Positions 10,130 to 20,377 of a DNA stretch of 64,000 nt are shown here, piece after piece. Within the stretch, counting starts at the first letter, position 1, and the number at the start of each line of letters is the position of its first letter. The stretch covers positions 1 to 64,000 of the forward strand of contig JALKBU010000136.1 of the NCBI GenBank assembly GCA_023091735.1, given 5' to 3'. The notes beneath the pieces are model-generated. The model had not been told where the DNA came from, made no database searches, and saw nothing but the letters and a program-made list of their open reading frames with translations. Made by a program: the position numbers and the translations under genes. The DNA is from Trichomonas tenax (Eukaryota > Parabasalia > Trichomonadida > Trichomonadidae).

Positions 10130-11371
10130 TTAAACCATTTCGTTTTTGTAATAATAACCTTTGAAGTCGAACTTCTGAAGACCAAATATATCAGTTCCAC
10201 TCATATCCTTTCCAGTTTGTGTGATTTTGAATTTGCTAAATCTATCATTTGTGTTGAGTGGTATTTCTTTGATTTCCTTGAATTTTAATGGCTCCTCAAT
10301 ATGTTCGTCTAAGATTCTCCATTGACCTTTATCATTCTTTCCTTCTAACCTCCAGCTCTGCAATAAGAAATCTTTGTTTGGCCTGCTGCATCTTGATTGA
10401 ATAATATAGCTTTTAGGTGTTAAATATCCCTTTGGGAGTTGCACCATGAAGAATTGTTCTGGTAAATTTTGTGTTTGTATATCTTTATCATCTGTATCAA
10501 TAAATATGTTTTTCGGGTCTTCTCCACCAATCAATGATGAACAAGTGACTAATGGATCTAATTTACTAATCGATTTAACATCGTCATACTTCTCAGGTGT
10601 TTTTCTTGGATATCTCTTTAAACCAGTGATCTCACAAGTCAATCTTGCTTTGAGAGCGTTCCATACTGGCTCCTCAGCAACTAGATCAAGATTATCTTCG
10701 AAGAAATCACATAATTCCTTCATTTGATCTCTCGAAACATATTCAATTCGAATTTTTTCAAAAAGACGATTATATTCTTTGCTCTGTTTCACTAAGCTCA
10801 TTATGAACTTCAGCAATTGATCTTCCTTCTCAACAGTCAAATCAGGATGCAAAAGAAGACTTTCCACGAAATCATATTTCATTTCCATTCCTATTGTTGT
10901 TAGGTCCTTGATCTTGAACTCATGGAAGTTTTTAGCTACAAATTCGATCTCCTTTTTGAGATCTTCCATTGATTTGTTTTTATCTAATTTTCTAGCAATG
11001 TTTTTTATGTTGATATCATCATTAACGTCAATTCCAGACACCATTTGGAACTTTTTAATCTTTAAAGTTTTCCCAATTGCTATTAAATCATCATAAGTTT
11101 TTTGACTGACTTTCTTTTTGATAATGCCTCTACTAAAATAGTCTGTCAAGCATTCCTGCCATCCGCTTTCCATCGTGTGTACCTTAAAATCGAATTTTCT
11201 TGTTGCTATATCGGTAATATAAATCTTATAAATTTGATCGCTTAGTAAAATGGCAAGTTTGATTGGTATTTTGAATTTCTTGTCATTTATTGTGATTTCG
11301 CATATGTCATCATCGTGTTTTGCCCATCTCACAATTTTCTTCGATTCGATATTAATATATTTAGAATTCAT
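10130..11371 (-). CDS. BTB-like / F5-8C (discoidin)-like protein
   Basis: 413 residues. The N terminus (about 20-120) has a degenerate BTB/POZ-like pattern: ITINDKKFKIPIKLAILLSD, then a long gap to DYFSRGIIKKKVS. About 120-240 is helical and BACK-like. The C terminus (about 285-405) is a discoidin/F5-8C-type beta sandwich, with FFMVQLPKGYLTPKSYIIQS, a tryptophan in LLQSWRLEGKNDKGQWRILD, and FSKFKITQTGKD. This architecture is a large expanded family in trichomonads; its role is unknown. TCATTTTT lies just upstream of the ATG and fits an Inr. Domain calls are by pattern only. Confidence 0.6.
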   Translation of the reverse strand: MNSKYINIESKKIVRWAKHDDDICEITINDKKFKIPIKLAILLSDQIYKIYITDIATRKFDFKVHTMESGWQECLTDYFSRGIIKKKVSQKTYDDLIAIGKTLKIKKFQMVSGIDVNDDINIKNIARKLDKNKSMEDLKKEIEFVAKNFHEFKIKDLTTIGMEMKYDFVESLLLHPDLTVEKEDQLLKFIMSLVKQSKEYNRLFEKIRIEYVSRDQMKELCDFFEDNLDLVAEEPVWNALKARLTCEITGLKRYPRKTPEKYDDVKSISKLDPLVTCSSLIGGEDPKNIFIDTDDKDIQTQNLPEQFFMVQLPKGYLTPKSYIIQSRCSRPNKDFLLQSWRLEGKNDKGQWRILDEHIEEPLKFKEIKEIPLNTNDRFSKFKITQTGKDMSGTDIFGLQKFDFKGYYYKNEMV

Positions 11372-11416
11372 TATAAAAAAATGACGATTAAATAAATAAT
11401 ACGAATAAGTTGACTT

Positions 11417-12262
11417 TTACATGGGAGGTGGGTAAAGTGGAGCAATAGAACCACCAGAAGGAGGCTGAGATGCTGGATATCCTTGTTGTGGAGGATAACC
11501 TGGCTGTGGTGGGTATCCTGGTTGTGGTGGATAACCTTGTTGTGCAGGATATCCCTGATGAGGTGGATAACCCTGTTGTGGTGGATATCCGGGCTGTGGA
11601 GGATAACCAGGATGCTGTGGTTGGTATCCCTGTGGTGGATAACCTGGCTGTCGAGGATATCCTTGTGGTGGATATTGTGGAGGATAGCCTGGCTGCGATC
11701 CGTACTGAGGTGGATATCCTGGTTGTGGTGGTCTGTAACCTGGCTGCGGCATCATTGGGTTGTATGGCTGTTGTCTCGCCATGTTCATGATGTTCTGATT
11801 GAACATCTGAGCAGAGTTAGCCATAGCACCGAAGCCAGCGAAAGCAGCGGATGGAGGAGCGGAGTTAACGAATGGTTGGACGCCGTCAGCGCAAAGATGG
11901 AGCATAATGTGAAGACGACCGGTCTTCTTGATATGCTTCGCCGGGACAGGATCATACCACTTGTCGAAGACCTGGTTGACAGTCAAAGAGCATAATGGAA
12001 TCTTAACATGACCGATGTCATCATCAGCGACAGCGTCTTCATCTCTTAGTGTGATTGTCAACGTGTCGGAGGCGTAGTTTGGAACTTTGAAGTGGAAGTC
12101 CTGGTTCCAGCGTGGATTGTAAGAGTTCTTAACAGTTTTAGTTTTGTATCTCGTGGAGTTAGAGTCGAGACGGAGTATCAAATAGCCGTCGCACCTTCCC
12201 AAGGTGTCCATCTTTGGCAAGTCTTGTGCTTCAATTGCACGGACGTGAAGATTAAGCGCCAT
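11417..12262 (-). CDS. C2-domain protein with PGYPPQ repeat tail
   Basis: 281 residues. Residues 1-105 form a C2 domain: LNLHVRAIEAQDLPKMDTLG, DGYLILRL, NPRWNQDFHF and a calcium-loop-like RDEDAVADDD. Such domains bind membranes, often with calcium; the acidic loop residues look mostly retained. Residues about 165-275 are a proline/tyrosine/glutamine-rich tail of many PGYPPQ-type units (annexin/XYPPX-like), low in complexity. C2 plus PGYPPQ proteins are a known multi-copy family in trichomonads. The long antisense ORF here is an artefact of the repeats. Confidence 0.85.
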   Translation of the reverse strand: MALNLHVRAIEAQDLPKMDTLGRCDGYLILRLDSNSTRYKTKTVKNSYNPRWNQDFHFKVPNYASDTLTITLRDEDAVADDDIGHVKIPLCSLTVNQVFDKWYDPVPAKHIKKTGRLHIMLHLCADGVQPFVNSAPPSAAFAGFGAMANSAQMFNQNIMNMARQQPYNPMMPQPGYRPPQPGYPPQYGSQPGYPPQYPPQGYPRQPGYPPQGYQPQHPGYPPQPGYPPQQGYPPHQGYPAQQGYPPQPGYPPQPGYPPQQGYPASQPPSGGSIAPLYPPPM

Positions 12263-13094
12263 TTATTTTTTCTAATTTGATAAATTTTTCAATAGAATTT
12301 GAGGGAATTCCGTTTTTTCAATACTTGTAAACTCAAGATTTAGAAAATTATTTTTTATTTACAAATATCGCAAGAATTGGGCATTGATCGACAATGATTT
12401 GGACACTTCTTCCTGTTGATATTCCATTGATTAAACCTTCACGATCAATAACTATTTGTAATTTATCCGGCTAAATATTTCCTATCGTCTTCACTATTTA
12501 AGATTTTTCTAACTTTTCCACCACTTATACTGATATCCAACTATTCTAACCCATAAATATATTATTTTAAATGATAAAGAATATCTTTATATAGATTGTT
12601 TTGAATAAAAACGATTTTTCGTCTTTAATGAGATATATTTTTGAAATTTTCCCAGCTGATTAAAGAAAAGATATCTTTAACATCTTCAATTGGACAAATG
12701 TATTATGGATCTAAAGCCAGAAAGGCGATTCATGAAATTGTATTCGGCAACGGTGAAACAGTTTGAAAAAATATAGTTCATGAAAATTTTGATATTTTTA
12801 TTACCAACTCTTGATGTAGAATCTGTGGTTTCAATTTGAAGTCAAAAACTTTCATATTCACAAAAGTTCCCAATCAAAAATATTTTTGAATAAGGTTATT
12901 TACAGGTTTATCAACTTTTTAAATTCCTCTTGAACATGAAATAACAATAGCTATTGAATCATTTTTGTTGTTAAAATTTTCTTTAAAAATAAAAATGAGC
13001 ATAATTTAATAATATCCAAACAAAATAATATGTTTAACCGAACATTTATAGTATATTTATATATAAATCCTCTATTGGATGTATATTAAGGTGC
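12263..13094. other. Intergenic spacer
   Basis: 830 bp of AT-rich DNA between two minus-strand genes. I see no ORF, tRNA or repeat worth naming. Confidence 0.6.
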
Positions 13095-14204
13095 TCAGCC
13101 GCGCTTAAAGTCTTTCAATAATTGATATATTTCAGTATTTTTCAAAGCTTTGGCAATTAACTTAGATGTCAGTCTATTTGAATCTCTGATGTTAGGATTG
13201 GCTCCTCTAGCAAGCAGCAATTGTACAATTTCTGGGAAATTTCTCTTTATTGCTATGTGAAGAGCAGTATTTGATTCTTTGTTTATCGCATCAATTGGAA
13301 CACCAAGATTGAGAATTCTTTTACATATTTCGATATTCCCTGACATGCAAGCATAGTGCAGTGCAGTCCAATTATCTGGAGTGAACACTGTTGCTATGGC
13401 TCCATTTCTGATAAGCTGCGAAACAATATCAATATTTCCTTTCTCGCAGGCCATCATTAGTGGTGTTAAACCATCACCTGTTGGAGCATTGATTAAAGCT
13501 CCATTATCAATAAGCATACGGGCTGCTACAGTGTTGTTCAGAGATATAGCCCAATGCAAAGCAATTTCGCCATTGCGATTAAATATATTGATTTCTGCTC
13601 CATTCTTTAATAACAATTCAATAATCTCATTATTATTCGACTTAACTGCATAAATAAGTGGCGTAAATCCATTCTCGTTCTGTGTCTGTTTAGCGCCACG
13701 TTCCATCAAATATCTAGCGACCTCAATATGTCCGTTTTCACAAGCATAATGAAGAGGTGAGTTCTTTTGTTTATCGAGAACATCGATTGGACGTTTCAAG
13801 CCAACGAGCCACTCTACGATGCTTTTATGGCCTCCAATAGCTGCGAAGTGTATTGGCTCACGTCCCCTATTATCCTTCTTAGTAAATGAAGCTCCGTTGT
13901 CTATCAATACTTTGATCCATTTGATGTTTCCGTATAAGCATGCAAAATGTATTGCTGCAACACCTTTTCTATCAGTTATAGTTGCATTTGATTTGTAATT
14001 TAGGAGATAATTAAAGCATTTTTCTGCATCAAAGTACATCGCAATCGAAATTAATGGTGCTCCATTTAATAAGATTTTAGGAACATCTTTAAACTTAGAA
14101 ATATCTAGCTCAATATTTCCAGTTTGGGCTTCTTCCAACGATTGAATAAGTACATCTGGTTCATCATTGATAATACTCAGTAAAACTGAATTTTGTTTAC
14201 TCAT
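13095..14204 (-). CDS. Ankyrin-repeat protein
   Basis: 369 residues with about nine tandem ankyrin repeats from about residue 45 to 355. Typical motifs include GVAAIHFACLYGNIKWIKVL, GREPIHFAAIGGHKSIVEWL and SNTALHIAIKRNFPEIVQLL. No other domain is present. The N-terminal 45 residues form a short cap. Protein-protein interaction is the likely role; the partner is unknown. The gene ends in TGA, showing that TGA is a normal stop codon here. Reading frame and repeat phase are intact throughout. Confidence 0.9.
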   Translation of the reverse strand: MSKQNSVLLSIINDEPDVLIQSLEEAQTGNIELDISKFKDVPKILLNGAPLISIAMYFDAEKCFNYLLNYKSNATITDRKGVAAIHFACLYGNIKWIKVLIDNGASFTKKDNRGREPIHFAAIGGHKSIVEWLVGLKRPIDVLDKQKNSPLHYACENGHIEVARYLMERGAKQTQNENGFTPLIYAVKSNNNEIIELLLKNGAEINIFNRNGEIALHWAISLNNTVAARMLIDNGALINAPTGDGLTPLMMACEKGNIDIVSQLIRNGAIATVFTPDNWTALHYACMSGNIEICKRILNLGVPIDAINKESNTALHIAIKRNFPEIVQLLLARGANPNIRDSNRLTSKLIAKALKNTEIYQLLKDFKRG

Positions 14205-14227
14205 TCTAAAAGAAAACTGACAGTGTA

Positions 14228-14615
14228 GGGTCTAAAAATATAAAACAGGGGCGAAATATCATAAACATTACTCTCAAGAAATACAGAGATTTTCATTAGA
14301 ACAATCACTAAAAACACTGACCACAATATAAAATGCATAGTATCTAAACTAATGATTCATAAAATTATGGCATTTATTAACAGAAAGGATCAGTTGCAAA
14401 CTAATAAACATCACGCGAAAAAATTATTTTAAGGTTAACTCACTTCAGGGTCTGTAATTCAAATCGAAGGGGAATTGAAAAATCAAAAATCAAGGTTCTG
14501 AATCTCAAATAAAGGGGGCATCATTCAAATACAATTATGGGTCTAACATATTAATACAGGGTTCTTTTATTTAGGGGTCTAAAATATAGTTTAGGGAATA
14601 AAGATTTAAGGGTCT
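14228..14615 (+). repeat. Dispersed GGGTCT repeats in an intergenic region
   Basis: Between the ankyrin gene and the DHHC-like gene, GGGTCT or a close variant recurs on the plus strand at 14228, 14448, 14494 (GGTTCT), 14539, 14559 (GGGTTCT), 14574 (GGGGTCT) and 14610, in otherwise AT-rich DNA. Extra G-runs sit near 14251, 14469 and 14514. The last copy is about 36 nt before the DHHC-like ATG. All copies share one orientation. They may be regulatory sites for that gene; that is inference. Confidence 0.55.
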
Positions 14616-14650
14616 ACATCCATAATTAATAACGGCAAGCAAACGCAAAT

Positions 14651-16537
14651 ATGGAGGGGGCTTTTGCCTACTCCGGGAAGACGGTGACTGTGAACAACGA
14701 AGACTACGATGTTCCAGAGTTCAGCGTGTTCCAAGAGAAATGCCATTGCGGAAATTGCCACATCACATACTTTCCCGTTTTAAATAAATATTTTATCAAC
14801 GAATGGGAGTGTAACATGGGTTATCCTATGGTTGTCATTGTCCTTACACTCCTCGCAGCGGTTTTCGGCACTTGGTCTCTGTATTACACAACAACTGGCG
14901 CAGTTAGAATCGCATTCATGACAATCTACCTCTTAGCATATTTCATTTGGTGGGTTGCGTATCTAAATGCTATGTGCAGGTCGCCTGGATATCTTCCATG
15001 GTTTTGGTTCGTTGAAAAACGTCGAAAATACACATATCAGGAGCATATGGCAGGAATTATTACAACTCCAGAGCAGTCGAAGTTTGCTTTGGCCTTACAG
15101 AAACCAGAGAGAGCAATTTTGAGCGCAAAAGCGAGAAGAATTGTTCTCCGCGCAGATCATATCTGCAAATGGATTGGAAACTGGGTAGGATTGAAGAACT
15201 ACAGATATTTCTTTACACAACTTGTTTGGTTTATCCTGATTTTCATATGCTTTTTCGTTATTTTTATTCTCGAAATTATTGATATGGCGAAAAACGGCTG
15301 GAGGACATTAGTTCCGCGTATTGGAATGCTTTTTCTCATTATACCTGTCATTCTTTTCTTTATTTTCTTCATGATTGTGTTTACCAGACATATTCGCTAT
15401 TTAATCACAAATAACACAACAGTGCACGAATTGAAGTCACAAAGAAGTGGTAATTTTACAAATCCTTACGATTTGGGGTGCAGAGATAATTGCATTCAAA
15501 CAATTGGCGAAGAAAAATACTGCTGCATATGGTTTTGTCCGTGCCCTATACCACGCACATCAGATGGCTTCTTCTGGAAGCGAAACGATAACGCATTTCT
15601 TGAAAATCGCGATGAATTCGATCAACAAGATAACGCGAATACAGCCGACTACGAAAGACCGGACAATAACATTATACCGCCGCAACTCTCTAACCAAACA
15701 CCTCTTCCACCTGTTAAACCAGTGTCGCAGGACAATAACATATTGCTCGCGCCAAATGATAGCGAGGAAACCGAATACTTGTCATATGAAGAAGAAGATG
15801 AATCAAGCTCTGAATTTTTCATGGCGATGTCAACTGTTGATTCATCAACATACTCGAAAGCTTCAAAGCCACCACTGCCAACGCCTCCTCCGAAGCCTGT
15901 TATTCCTGTGCCACAACCTCCTCCTTTGTCTGGTGAATACGCTTTGTCATTTGATCACAGCATGGAACCAAATTCTCCTCGTACAGAGTCAAGAAGTTCA
16001 TTCATGGACACTCTCGCTGATAAAACTGTTGATGGCGACGATGATGAAGACTTCGACGCAATCACTAAAGGTAAGAAGTTGCCTCCTCTTCCTGTTGACT
16101 TCCCACAAGAATTATCAATTAGAGAAACAGACCCAGCATCTCCACATCCAGCTGATAAAAAGTCTCCCAGATACTACGAAAATCTCAGAAAGCCACACTT
16201 CAAGCATGAGCCAGATTTCCCGAAGCGCCTGAAGCATGTTCACGTCAAGAAAGTTAGAGTTGCTGTGCTTGATGAAAAAGGAAACCCAACAGGCAGACAC
16301 AAAATCAAGAAGATTAAGACATTCTCTGATATCGAGAAGACAAAAGAGTCTAAGAAAGTCACGAAAACTCCACGAAGCACTATTTCATCTGAGCCAGGAT
16401 ACTCTGCACCACCAACAGTACCTCAGAGTCGCACATCAACAAGAGAAAGGAACGACTTTATGTTTGGTTTCTCGATGTCTTCGAGAGATTTCGGTGATGA
16501 TACTTTCGGTGATGAATATTATTTGAAGAAGAAATAA
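14651..16537 (+). CDS. DHHC-family-like membrane protein, zinc-ligand-poor, long tail
   Basis: 628 residues. Four transmembrane segments lie at about 57-80, 86-107, 188-210 and 222-248. Between TM2 and TM3 the order matches palmitoyltransferases: an SPGYLP (DPG-like) motif at 111-116, KPERA at 151-155, and ADHICKWIGNWVGLKNYRYF at 168-187 in place of the usual DHHCPW...N.CVG..N...F. DHIC (169-172) keeps the catalytic-position Asp, first His and Cys, but the zinc-binding Cys/His positions around KPER are replaced (ILSAKARRIVLR). TTVHE at 256-260 resembles the TTxE motif. A separate C-x-C-x2-C cluster is at 31-36. Residues 300-628 are cytosolic, acidic and proline-rich. Activity is uncertain. 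Confidence 0.7.
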   Translation: MEGAFAYSGKTVTVNNEDYDVPEFSVFQEKCHCGNCHITYFPVLNKYFINEWECNMGYPMVVIVLTLLAAVFGTWSLYYTTTGAVRIAFMTIYLLAYFIWWVAYLNAMCRSPGYLPWFWFVEKRRKYTYQEHMAGIITTPEQSKFALALQKPERAILSAKARRIVLRADHICKWIGNWVGLKNYRYFFTQLVWFILIFICFFVIFILEIIDMAKNGWRTLVPRIGMLFLIIPVILFFIFFMIVFTRHIRYLITNNTTVHELKSQRSGNFTNPYDLGCRDNCIQTIGEEKYCCIWFCPCPIPRTSDGFFWKRNDNAFLENRDEFDQQDNANTADYERPDNNIIPPQLSNQTPLPPVKPVSQDNNILLAPNDSEETEYLSYEEEDESSSEFFMAMSTVDSSTYSKASKPPLPTPPPKPVIPVPQPPPLSGEYALSFDHSMEPNSPRTESRSSFMDTLADKTVDGDDDEDFDAITKGKKLPPLPVDFPQELSIRETDPASPHPADKKSPRYYENLRKPHFKHEPDFPKRLKHVHVKKVRVAVLDEKGNPTGRHKIKKIKTFSDIEKTKESKKVTKTPRSTISSEPGYSAPPTVPQSRTSTRERNDFMFGFSMSSRDFGDDTFGDEYYLKKK

Positions 16538-16710
16538 TTTGTTTATTTTGTTGTTTTGTTTAAATATTATAGATTTTACTATGACTTAATGCTATTTCAT
16601 AAAATCATATTGATTTTTGATATTTTATGAATTAACAAGGGATATAATGTGATGGTTTGTATTAATATTTGCTATTGAGAAATTTCACATCAGTTTTCAA
16701 CGGCGAAATC

Positions 16711-16991
16711 TTTCCTTCTGCGGTGTTGTCCCGCGACCTTCATAACTTTTTATCTGATCTATATTTTTTCGATTTGAAAGTACTTTCATGTACTTATTGA
16801 TAGTTGTCTATCCAGTGGTATAAGTGGCACAGTCTATATATCTATCAAATCATTGTTTGCATTTCAAATTGTCCAAAAATATACGATTTCCAGCATAAAT
16901 GTATGCGCTACTATGCAGCATATGATATTTTTATATGTGTTATTGATTCAAATGCCTCTTATACGCTTAAAATTAAAAATGCAACTAATTC
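16711..16991 (+). repeat. Dispersed repeat, copy B (inverted relative to copy A)
   Basis: This is the reverse complement of 1-281 at about 94 percent identity, with scattered substitutions and no long indel. The sequence to the right (from about 16992) has no counterpart in the window. The two copies enclose ordinary genes, so they are more likely independent insertions than the ends of one element. Confidence 0.85.
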
Positions 16992-18399
16992 ATTAATTGA
17001 TTTTAGGGCGATTATACACATGAAAGTTATTGAATTTGATGGGATTTGGATTTGCAGCTGTAATAATGTAAAATTTTAGAATCTTAGATTTGGCAATGAA
17101 AAAAAATTATGCTCTAAGGAAAGATGGTGTCTCAACTTTTTGCCTCACTCGACTTGTCATTTGCCCTTGAAACGGCATAAACAATTCGATATCTGCGCGT
17201 ATATTTCTGTCATTGGTATTAGGAAATTTGCTGCAAGACCTGAGATAACAATTATAATTCAGTAAATAAATGCAGAACACCATCAAAAACGCAAATTATG
17301 TGCTTAAATCTTCCATCTCATACGAGTCGATGTGGCGTAATTACATGCAGTCGCTACAGGATAAAGATATGCAAATCAAAATCTTTAATGCGACGAATAC
17401 GTCAGAGTAAACCTAACGCCAAGAATACGCTCATGCTTCTAATGAAGTACGCGTCTTCTTATATCCAAAATGTATCAAAACATTTAATCCGACCAAATTT
17501 CCTTACTTTTTGGGCGAGATAATTAATCACAAGCAACTCATTCATGCATCTAATGAGAATTACGTCTTTGCAAATAGTAAATACTGCTATTCGTTGCATA
17601 TTTTAAATTCCTCTCGATTTTCGTAGGCAACAATACATTTCAACATTTTAGAAGTAATTTCATTTATCATTTCCTGTTAAAATAAGTTCAAAAGCACTTA
17701 TATAACTATAATAAGAATTTTTGATTATATGTGGGAAAGTTATAATCTAAACAATATTGATTTTTATGAGTATGCAACTATAGTCAGTTTTAATACATTA
17801 TTTATTTTATCAATACGATAAATGTTTGTATAAAATGTCGAAAATTAAAAAAAAACGAAGATTTTTGAGTTTTGCTCTTTGGGCAATTAAATTTTTATAC
17901 GCAAAGTCGGCGAAACTTGTTTTTTAACTCACTGGATTAACTTCTTGTGAAGTTATTGAACCTCAATGTGCAAAATTCTGTTTTGCATGATATATTAAAG
18001 AATTAGCTAACAAAGTCTATATTTCATTAAAATATTAGATATATCTTGCATCAAAAACATTGATTTGCCATGATGTGCTTTACTCATTATAACATATTAT
18101 ATTCCCATTGTATAGCATTTTTATAACGTAAAATAGGCTGTTATCGATGATATATAGGTAATTCTAATCACAAATATGCTTTTTTTTGAAAAAAAAGTAT
18201 TCCAAGTGTTCACACATAAGCTCTATGTGTTATTCTCCCAAAAATAATGATGATTCTTTTTTACGCGGCTAAATTTGAAAAGTTTAATTAAATTGAGAAG
18301 AATATTTATTCAAATAGCTGTAGATGAATTTGTTCGCTGTTGCAAATTTGATTTTTGATGATTATATTCGTGTTCGAAAAATATATGTGAATTTATTAT
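16992..18399. other. Gene-poor AT-rich region
   Basis: No supportable gene. A short ORF near 17298-17522 lacks any domain or start context. Homopolymer runs are frequent. The region leads into decayed ankyrin sequence. Confidence 0.5.
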
Positions 18400-19010
18400 A
18401 AAGATGTTGCTACTTCCGCCAAACAAATGGTCAATTTAGGAATTTATTATAAAGATGCCATCGCATTAGATGATAATGAAGAATTGAAATCAATATTCGT
18501 TAAATAAAAATTAGATGTTAATGATAAATACATAATAAAAAGCAAAATGAAAAAGAATACAATCTAGTGGATTTTGCCGTGTATTACTCGTTCAGTATCT
18601 CTTGAAACATAGAGCTGACATCAATAAGATATTGAGAATATTTCTTTTGATATATTATGCAATTTATAATTTCATCTTTGTATTCTTCATATTTTTTCTG
18701 TGGCATTTATTATGTGTTATTGGAATTAACCATTATGTAATTATGCAGACAGAAATATTATTCATTATTTGCTTTTGAGGTACATAATATTCATTATTTT
18801 ATTAAGAAACAAGACCTGCATATAATGCTATTGATAGTGGTGACCTAGGAATGCTGAAGTTCTTATTGGAAAATGCCGCATTATATTATTTCTTCATTAC
18901 TATATTATTCTATTTATTATATTATTTATTGGGATTATGAAACCACACCTCTTCAATATGCAAAAAGGAGAGAAATAAAGAAATTATTTCATAGTTGACG
19001 AAAATAATAG
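18400..19010 (+). pseudogene. Decayed ankyrin-repeat gene
   Basis: Fragments in shifting frames on the plus strand. About 18446-18510 reads YYKDAIALDDNEELKSIFVK then a stop, resembling the N-terminal block of trichomonad ankyrin proteins. About 18590-18630 reads QYLLKHRADINK. About 18805-18880 reads RPAYNAIDSGDLGMLKFLLE. About 18948-19000 reads YETTPLQYAKRREIKKLFH. Stops and frameshifts separate them. A processed or intact copy is excluded by the multiple breaks. Confidence 0.6.
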
Positions 19011-19396
19011 AAGAAATGAATGAATAAACATTGATTTCTGTATCATAAGTCATGAAAAATTTTGGAACATGCTAGACATATGTACATATGCATTGTGCAA
19101 TGGATGATAATATTACACAATATTTCAAATGATATGAAAAAAAAAAAATAATTTTTCATTGCTGAAATGCAGGGTTATCTCTGGTGATCATGTTCTATTT
19201 AATCAAGCAATGCTTTGAATGTGTTCAAATTTCAAAAATGATAATTTCTTAGGCAGCCTCTATATAACAATAAATCTTTATAGCAATATTATAACAAATT
19301 AAATATATGTAGTTAGATAAGATAAATTCCTCATCTAATACATCATCATCAAAATGAATGGGAAATCATTGACAACAATGTTCGCAAGTCTGAATT
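19011..19396. other. Intergenic spacer
   Basis: AT-rich with long A runs (about 19138-19150). No gene seen. Confidence 0.55.
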
Positions 19397-20047
19397 TTAT
19401 GGTTCTTCATCAAGAACGTATTTATATTTATTTTTCATAGGCAAAGATCCATATTCCAAAAGATACTCACGTAATACCTGACGTTGCTTCTTTCTCGTTT
19501 CGAACTGTAATCGCTGCATTTTAAGTGTTTGATTTAATATATGTGATTTTTCGGATAATGCGTTGTGCACTTGTATTTCTGTTGCGGCTTCTTTGTCTAC
19601 AGTGTTTAAATCGTAGATTCGACGTTTTATATTGTAGAAATCAATTGTTGCACGTCGTGCATGAAAAAGAAAGTCTTGATCACCATATCCTTCGTTTCCC
19701 CATTGGTCCTTTATTTGATACATAGGAAAAGAAAGAGGTTTTGTAGTTGGATATCTGTTGGAATATTGTTTAATTGTTGGTTCTGGATAAGTGTTATCGA
19801 TAATTACGCAAAAAATCGGATCTCTTGGCAATATTGTACCCATTCCTATCATTAGCATTTTGAAACAAAAGAAAATTTGTGGTAAATCATCAAATTTTTG
19901 GTCTAATATAAGTGCAACATACCCCGAAAACTTTGGCATCGCTTTTACATTCGCTACTATCTCTGATTCCGTAAAAATTGGAATTACAGAGAATACTCTG
20001 TGCGTGAAAATAAAGAAAAACATGAAAAGACTTGAAATTTTACACAT
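19397..20047 (-). CDS. Hypothetical secreted or luminal protein
   Basis: 216 residues from the ATG at 20045-20047 (a TTG lies just upstream in frame). Residues 1-20 are a hydrophobic signal peptide (MCKISSLFMFFFIFTHRVFS). The mature part includes IPIFTESEIVANVKAMPKFS, a second hydrophobic patch at about 55-68 and a basic, glutamine-rich C terminus predicted helical (LKMQRLQFETRKKQRQVLRE). A thioredoxin-like or ER role is possible but not shown. Surrounded by ankyrin pseudogenes; its own frame is clean. Confidence 0.55.
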   Translation of the reverse strand: MCKISSLFMFFFIFTHRVFSVIPIFTESEIVANVKAMPKFSGYVALILDQKFDDLPQIFFCFKMLMIGMGTILPRDPIFCVIIDNTYPEPTIKQYSNRYPTTKPLSFPMYQIKDQWGNEGYGDQDFLFHARRATIDFYNIKRRIYDLNTVDKEAATEIQVHNALSEKSHILNQTLKMQRLQFETRKKQRQVLREYLLEYGSLPMKNKYKYVLDEEP

Positions 20048-20173
20048 CAAATTTCGGTTTACAAGTCAAAAATAGATTTACTTGTCAAGATTTTATTTAT
20101 TAGTAAATGACAGTTTCATTGCAAAGCCATGCAACACTCAGTTTCTTTCTGAAAGAAAAATTGAAAATTATAC

Positions 20174-20377
20174 ATGATATTGACAAGATCAATTTGCATC
20201 ATCCTCAACTTTAATGATCTAAACGCAATCGAAACGTCACCAAAACATGTAGAATTCTTAATTGATCATGGCGCAAATGTTAATGTTACGACTATTATGA
20301 ATCGAATCCTCGGAGCTGGTAAAAAATATCAATATATACAGGAAATTGATAAAAAATATCCTCATTTATTTGGTTGA
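20174..20377 (+). pseudogene. Ankyrin-repeat gene fragment
   Basis: A 67-codon remnant containing one ankyrin unit (HVEFLIDHGANVNVTT) and a C-terminal tail ending KYPHLFG. The hallmark N-terminal half of the repeat array is missing upstream, so this is the tail of a deleted gene. Confidence 0.5.

Noticed and set aside
11483..11995. 170-codon plus-strand ORF rich in Trp/Ile
   Set aside because: It is the antisense of the C2 protein's PGYPPQ repeats; composition is an artefact.
15447..16232. 261-codon ORF in another frame of the DHHC-like gene
   Set aside because: Overlaps the intact 628-residue gene, has no domain and biased composition.
1..16991. The inverted 281-bp repeats as ends of one 17-kb transposon
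   Set aside because: Between them are ordinary housekeeping-type genes and no transposase or integrase.
17298..17522. 74-codon ORF as a gene
   Set aside because: No start context, domain or codon bias; lies in a decayed region.
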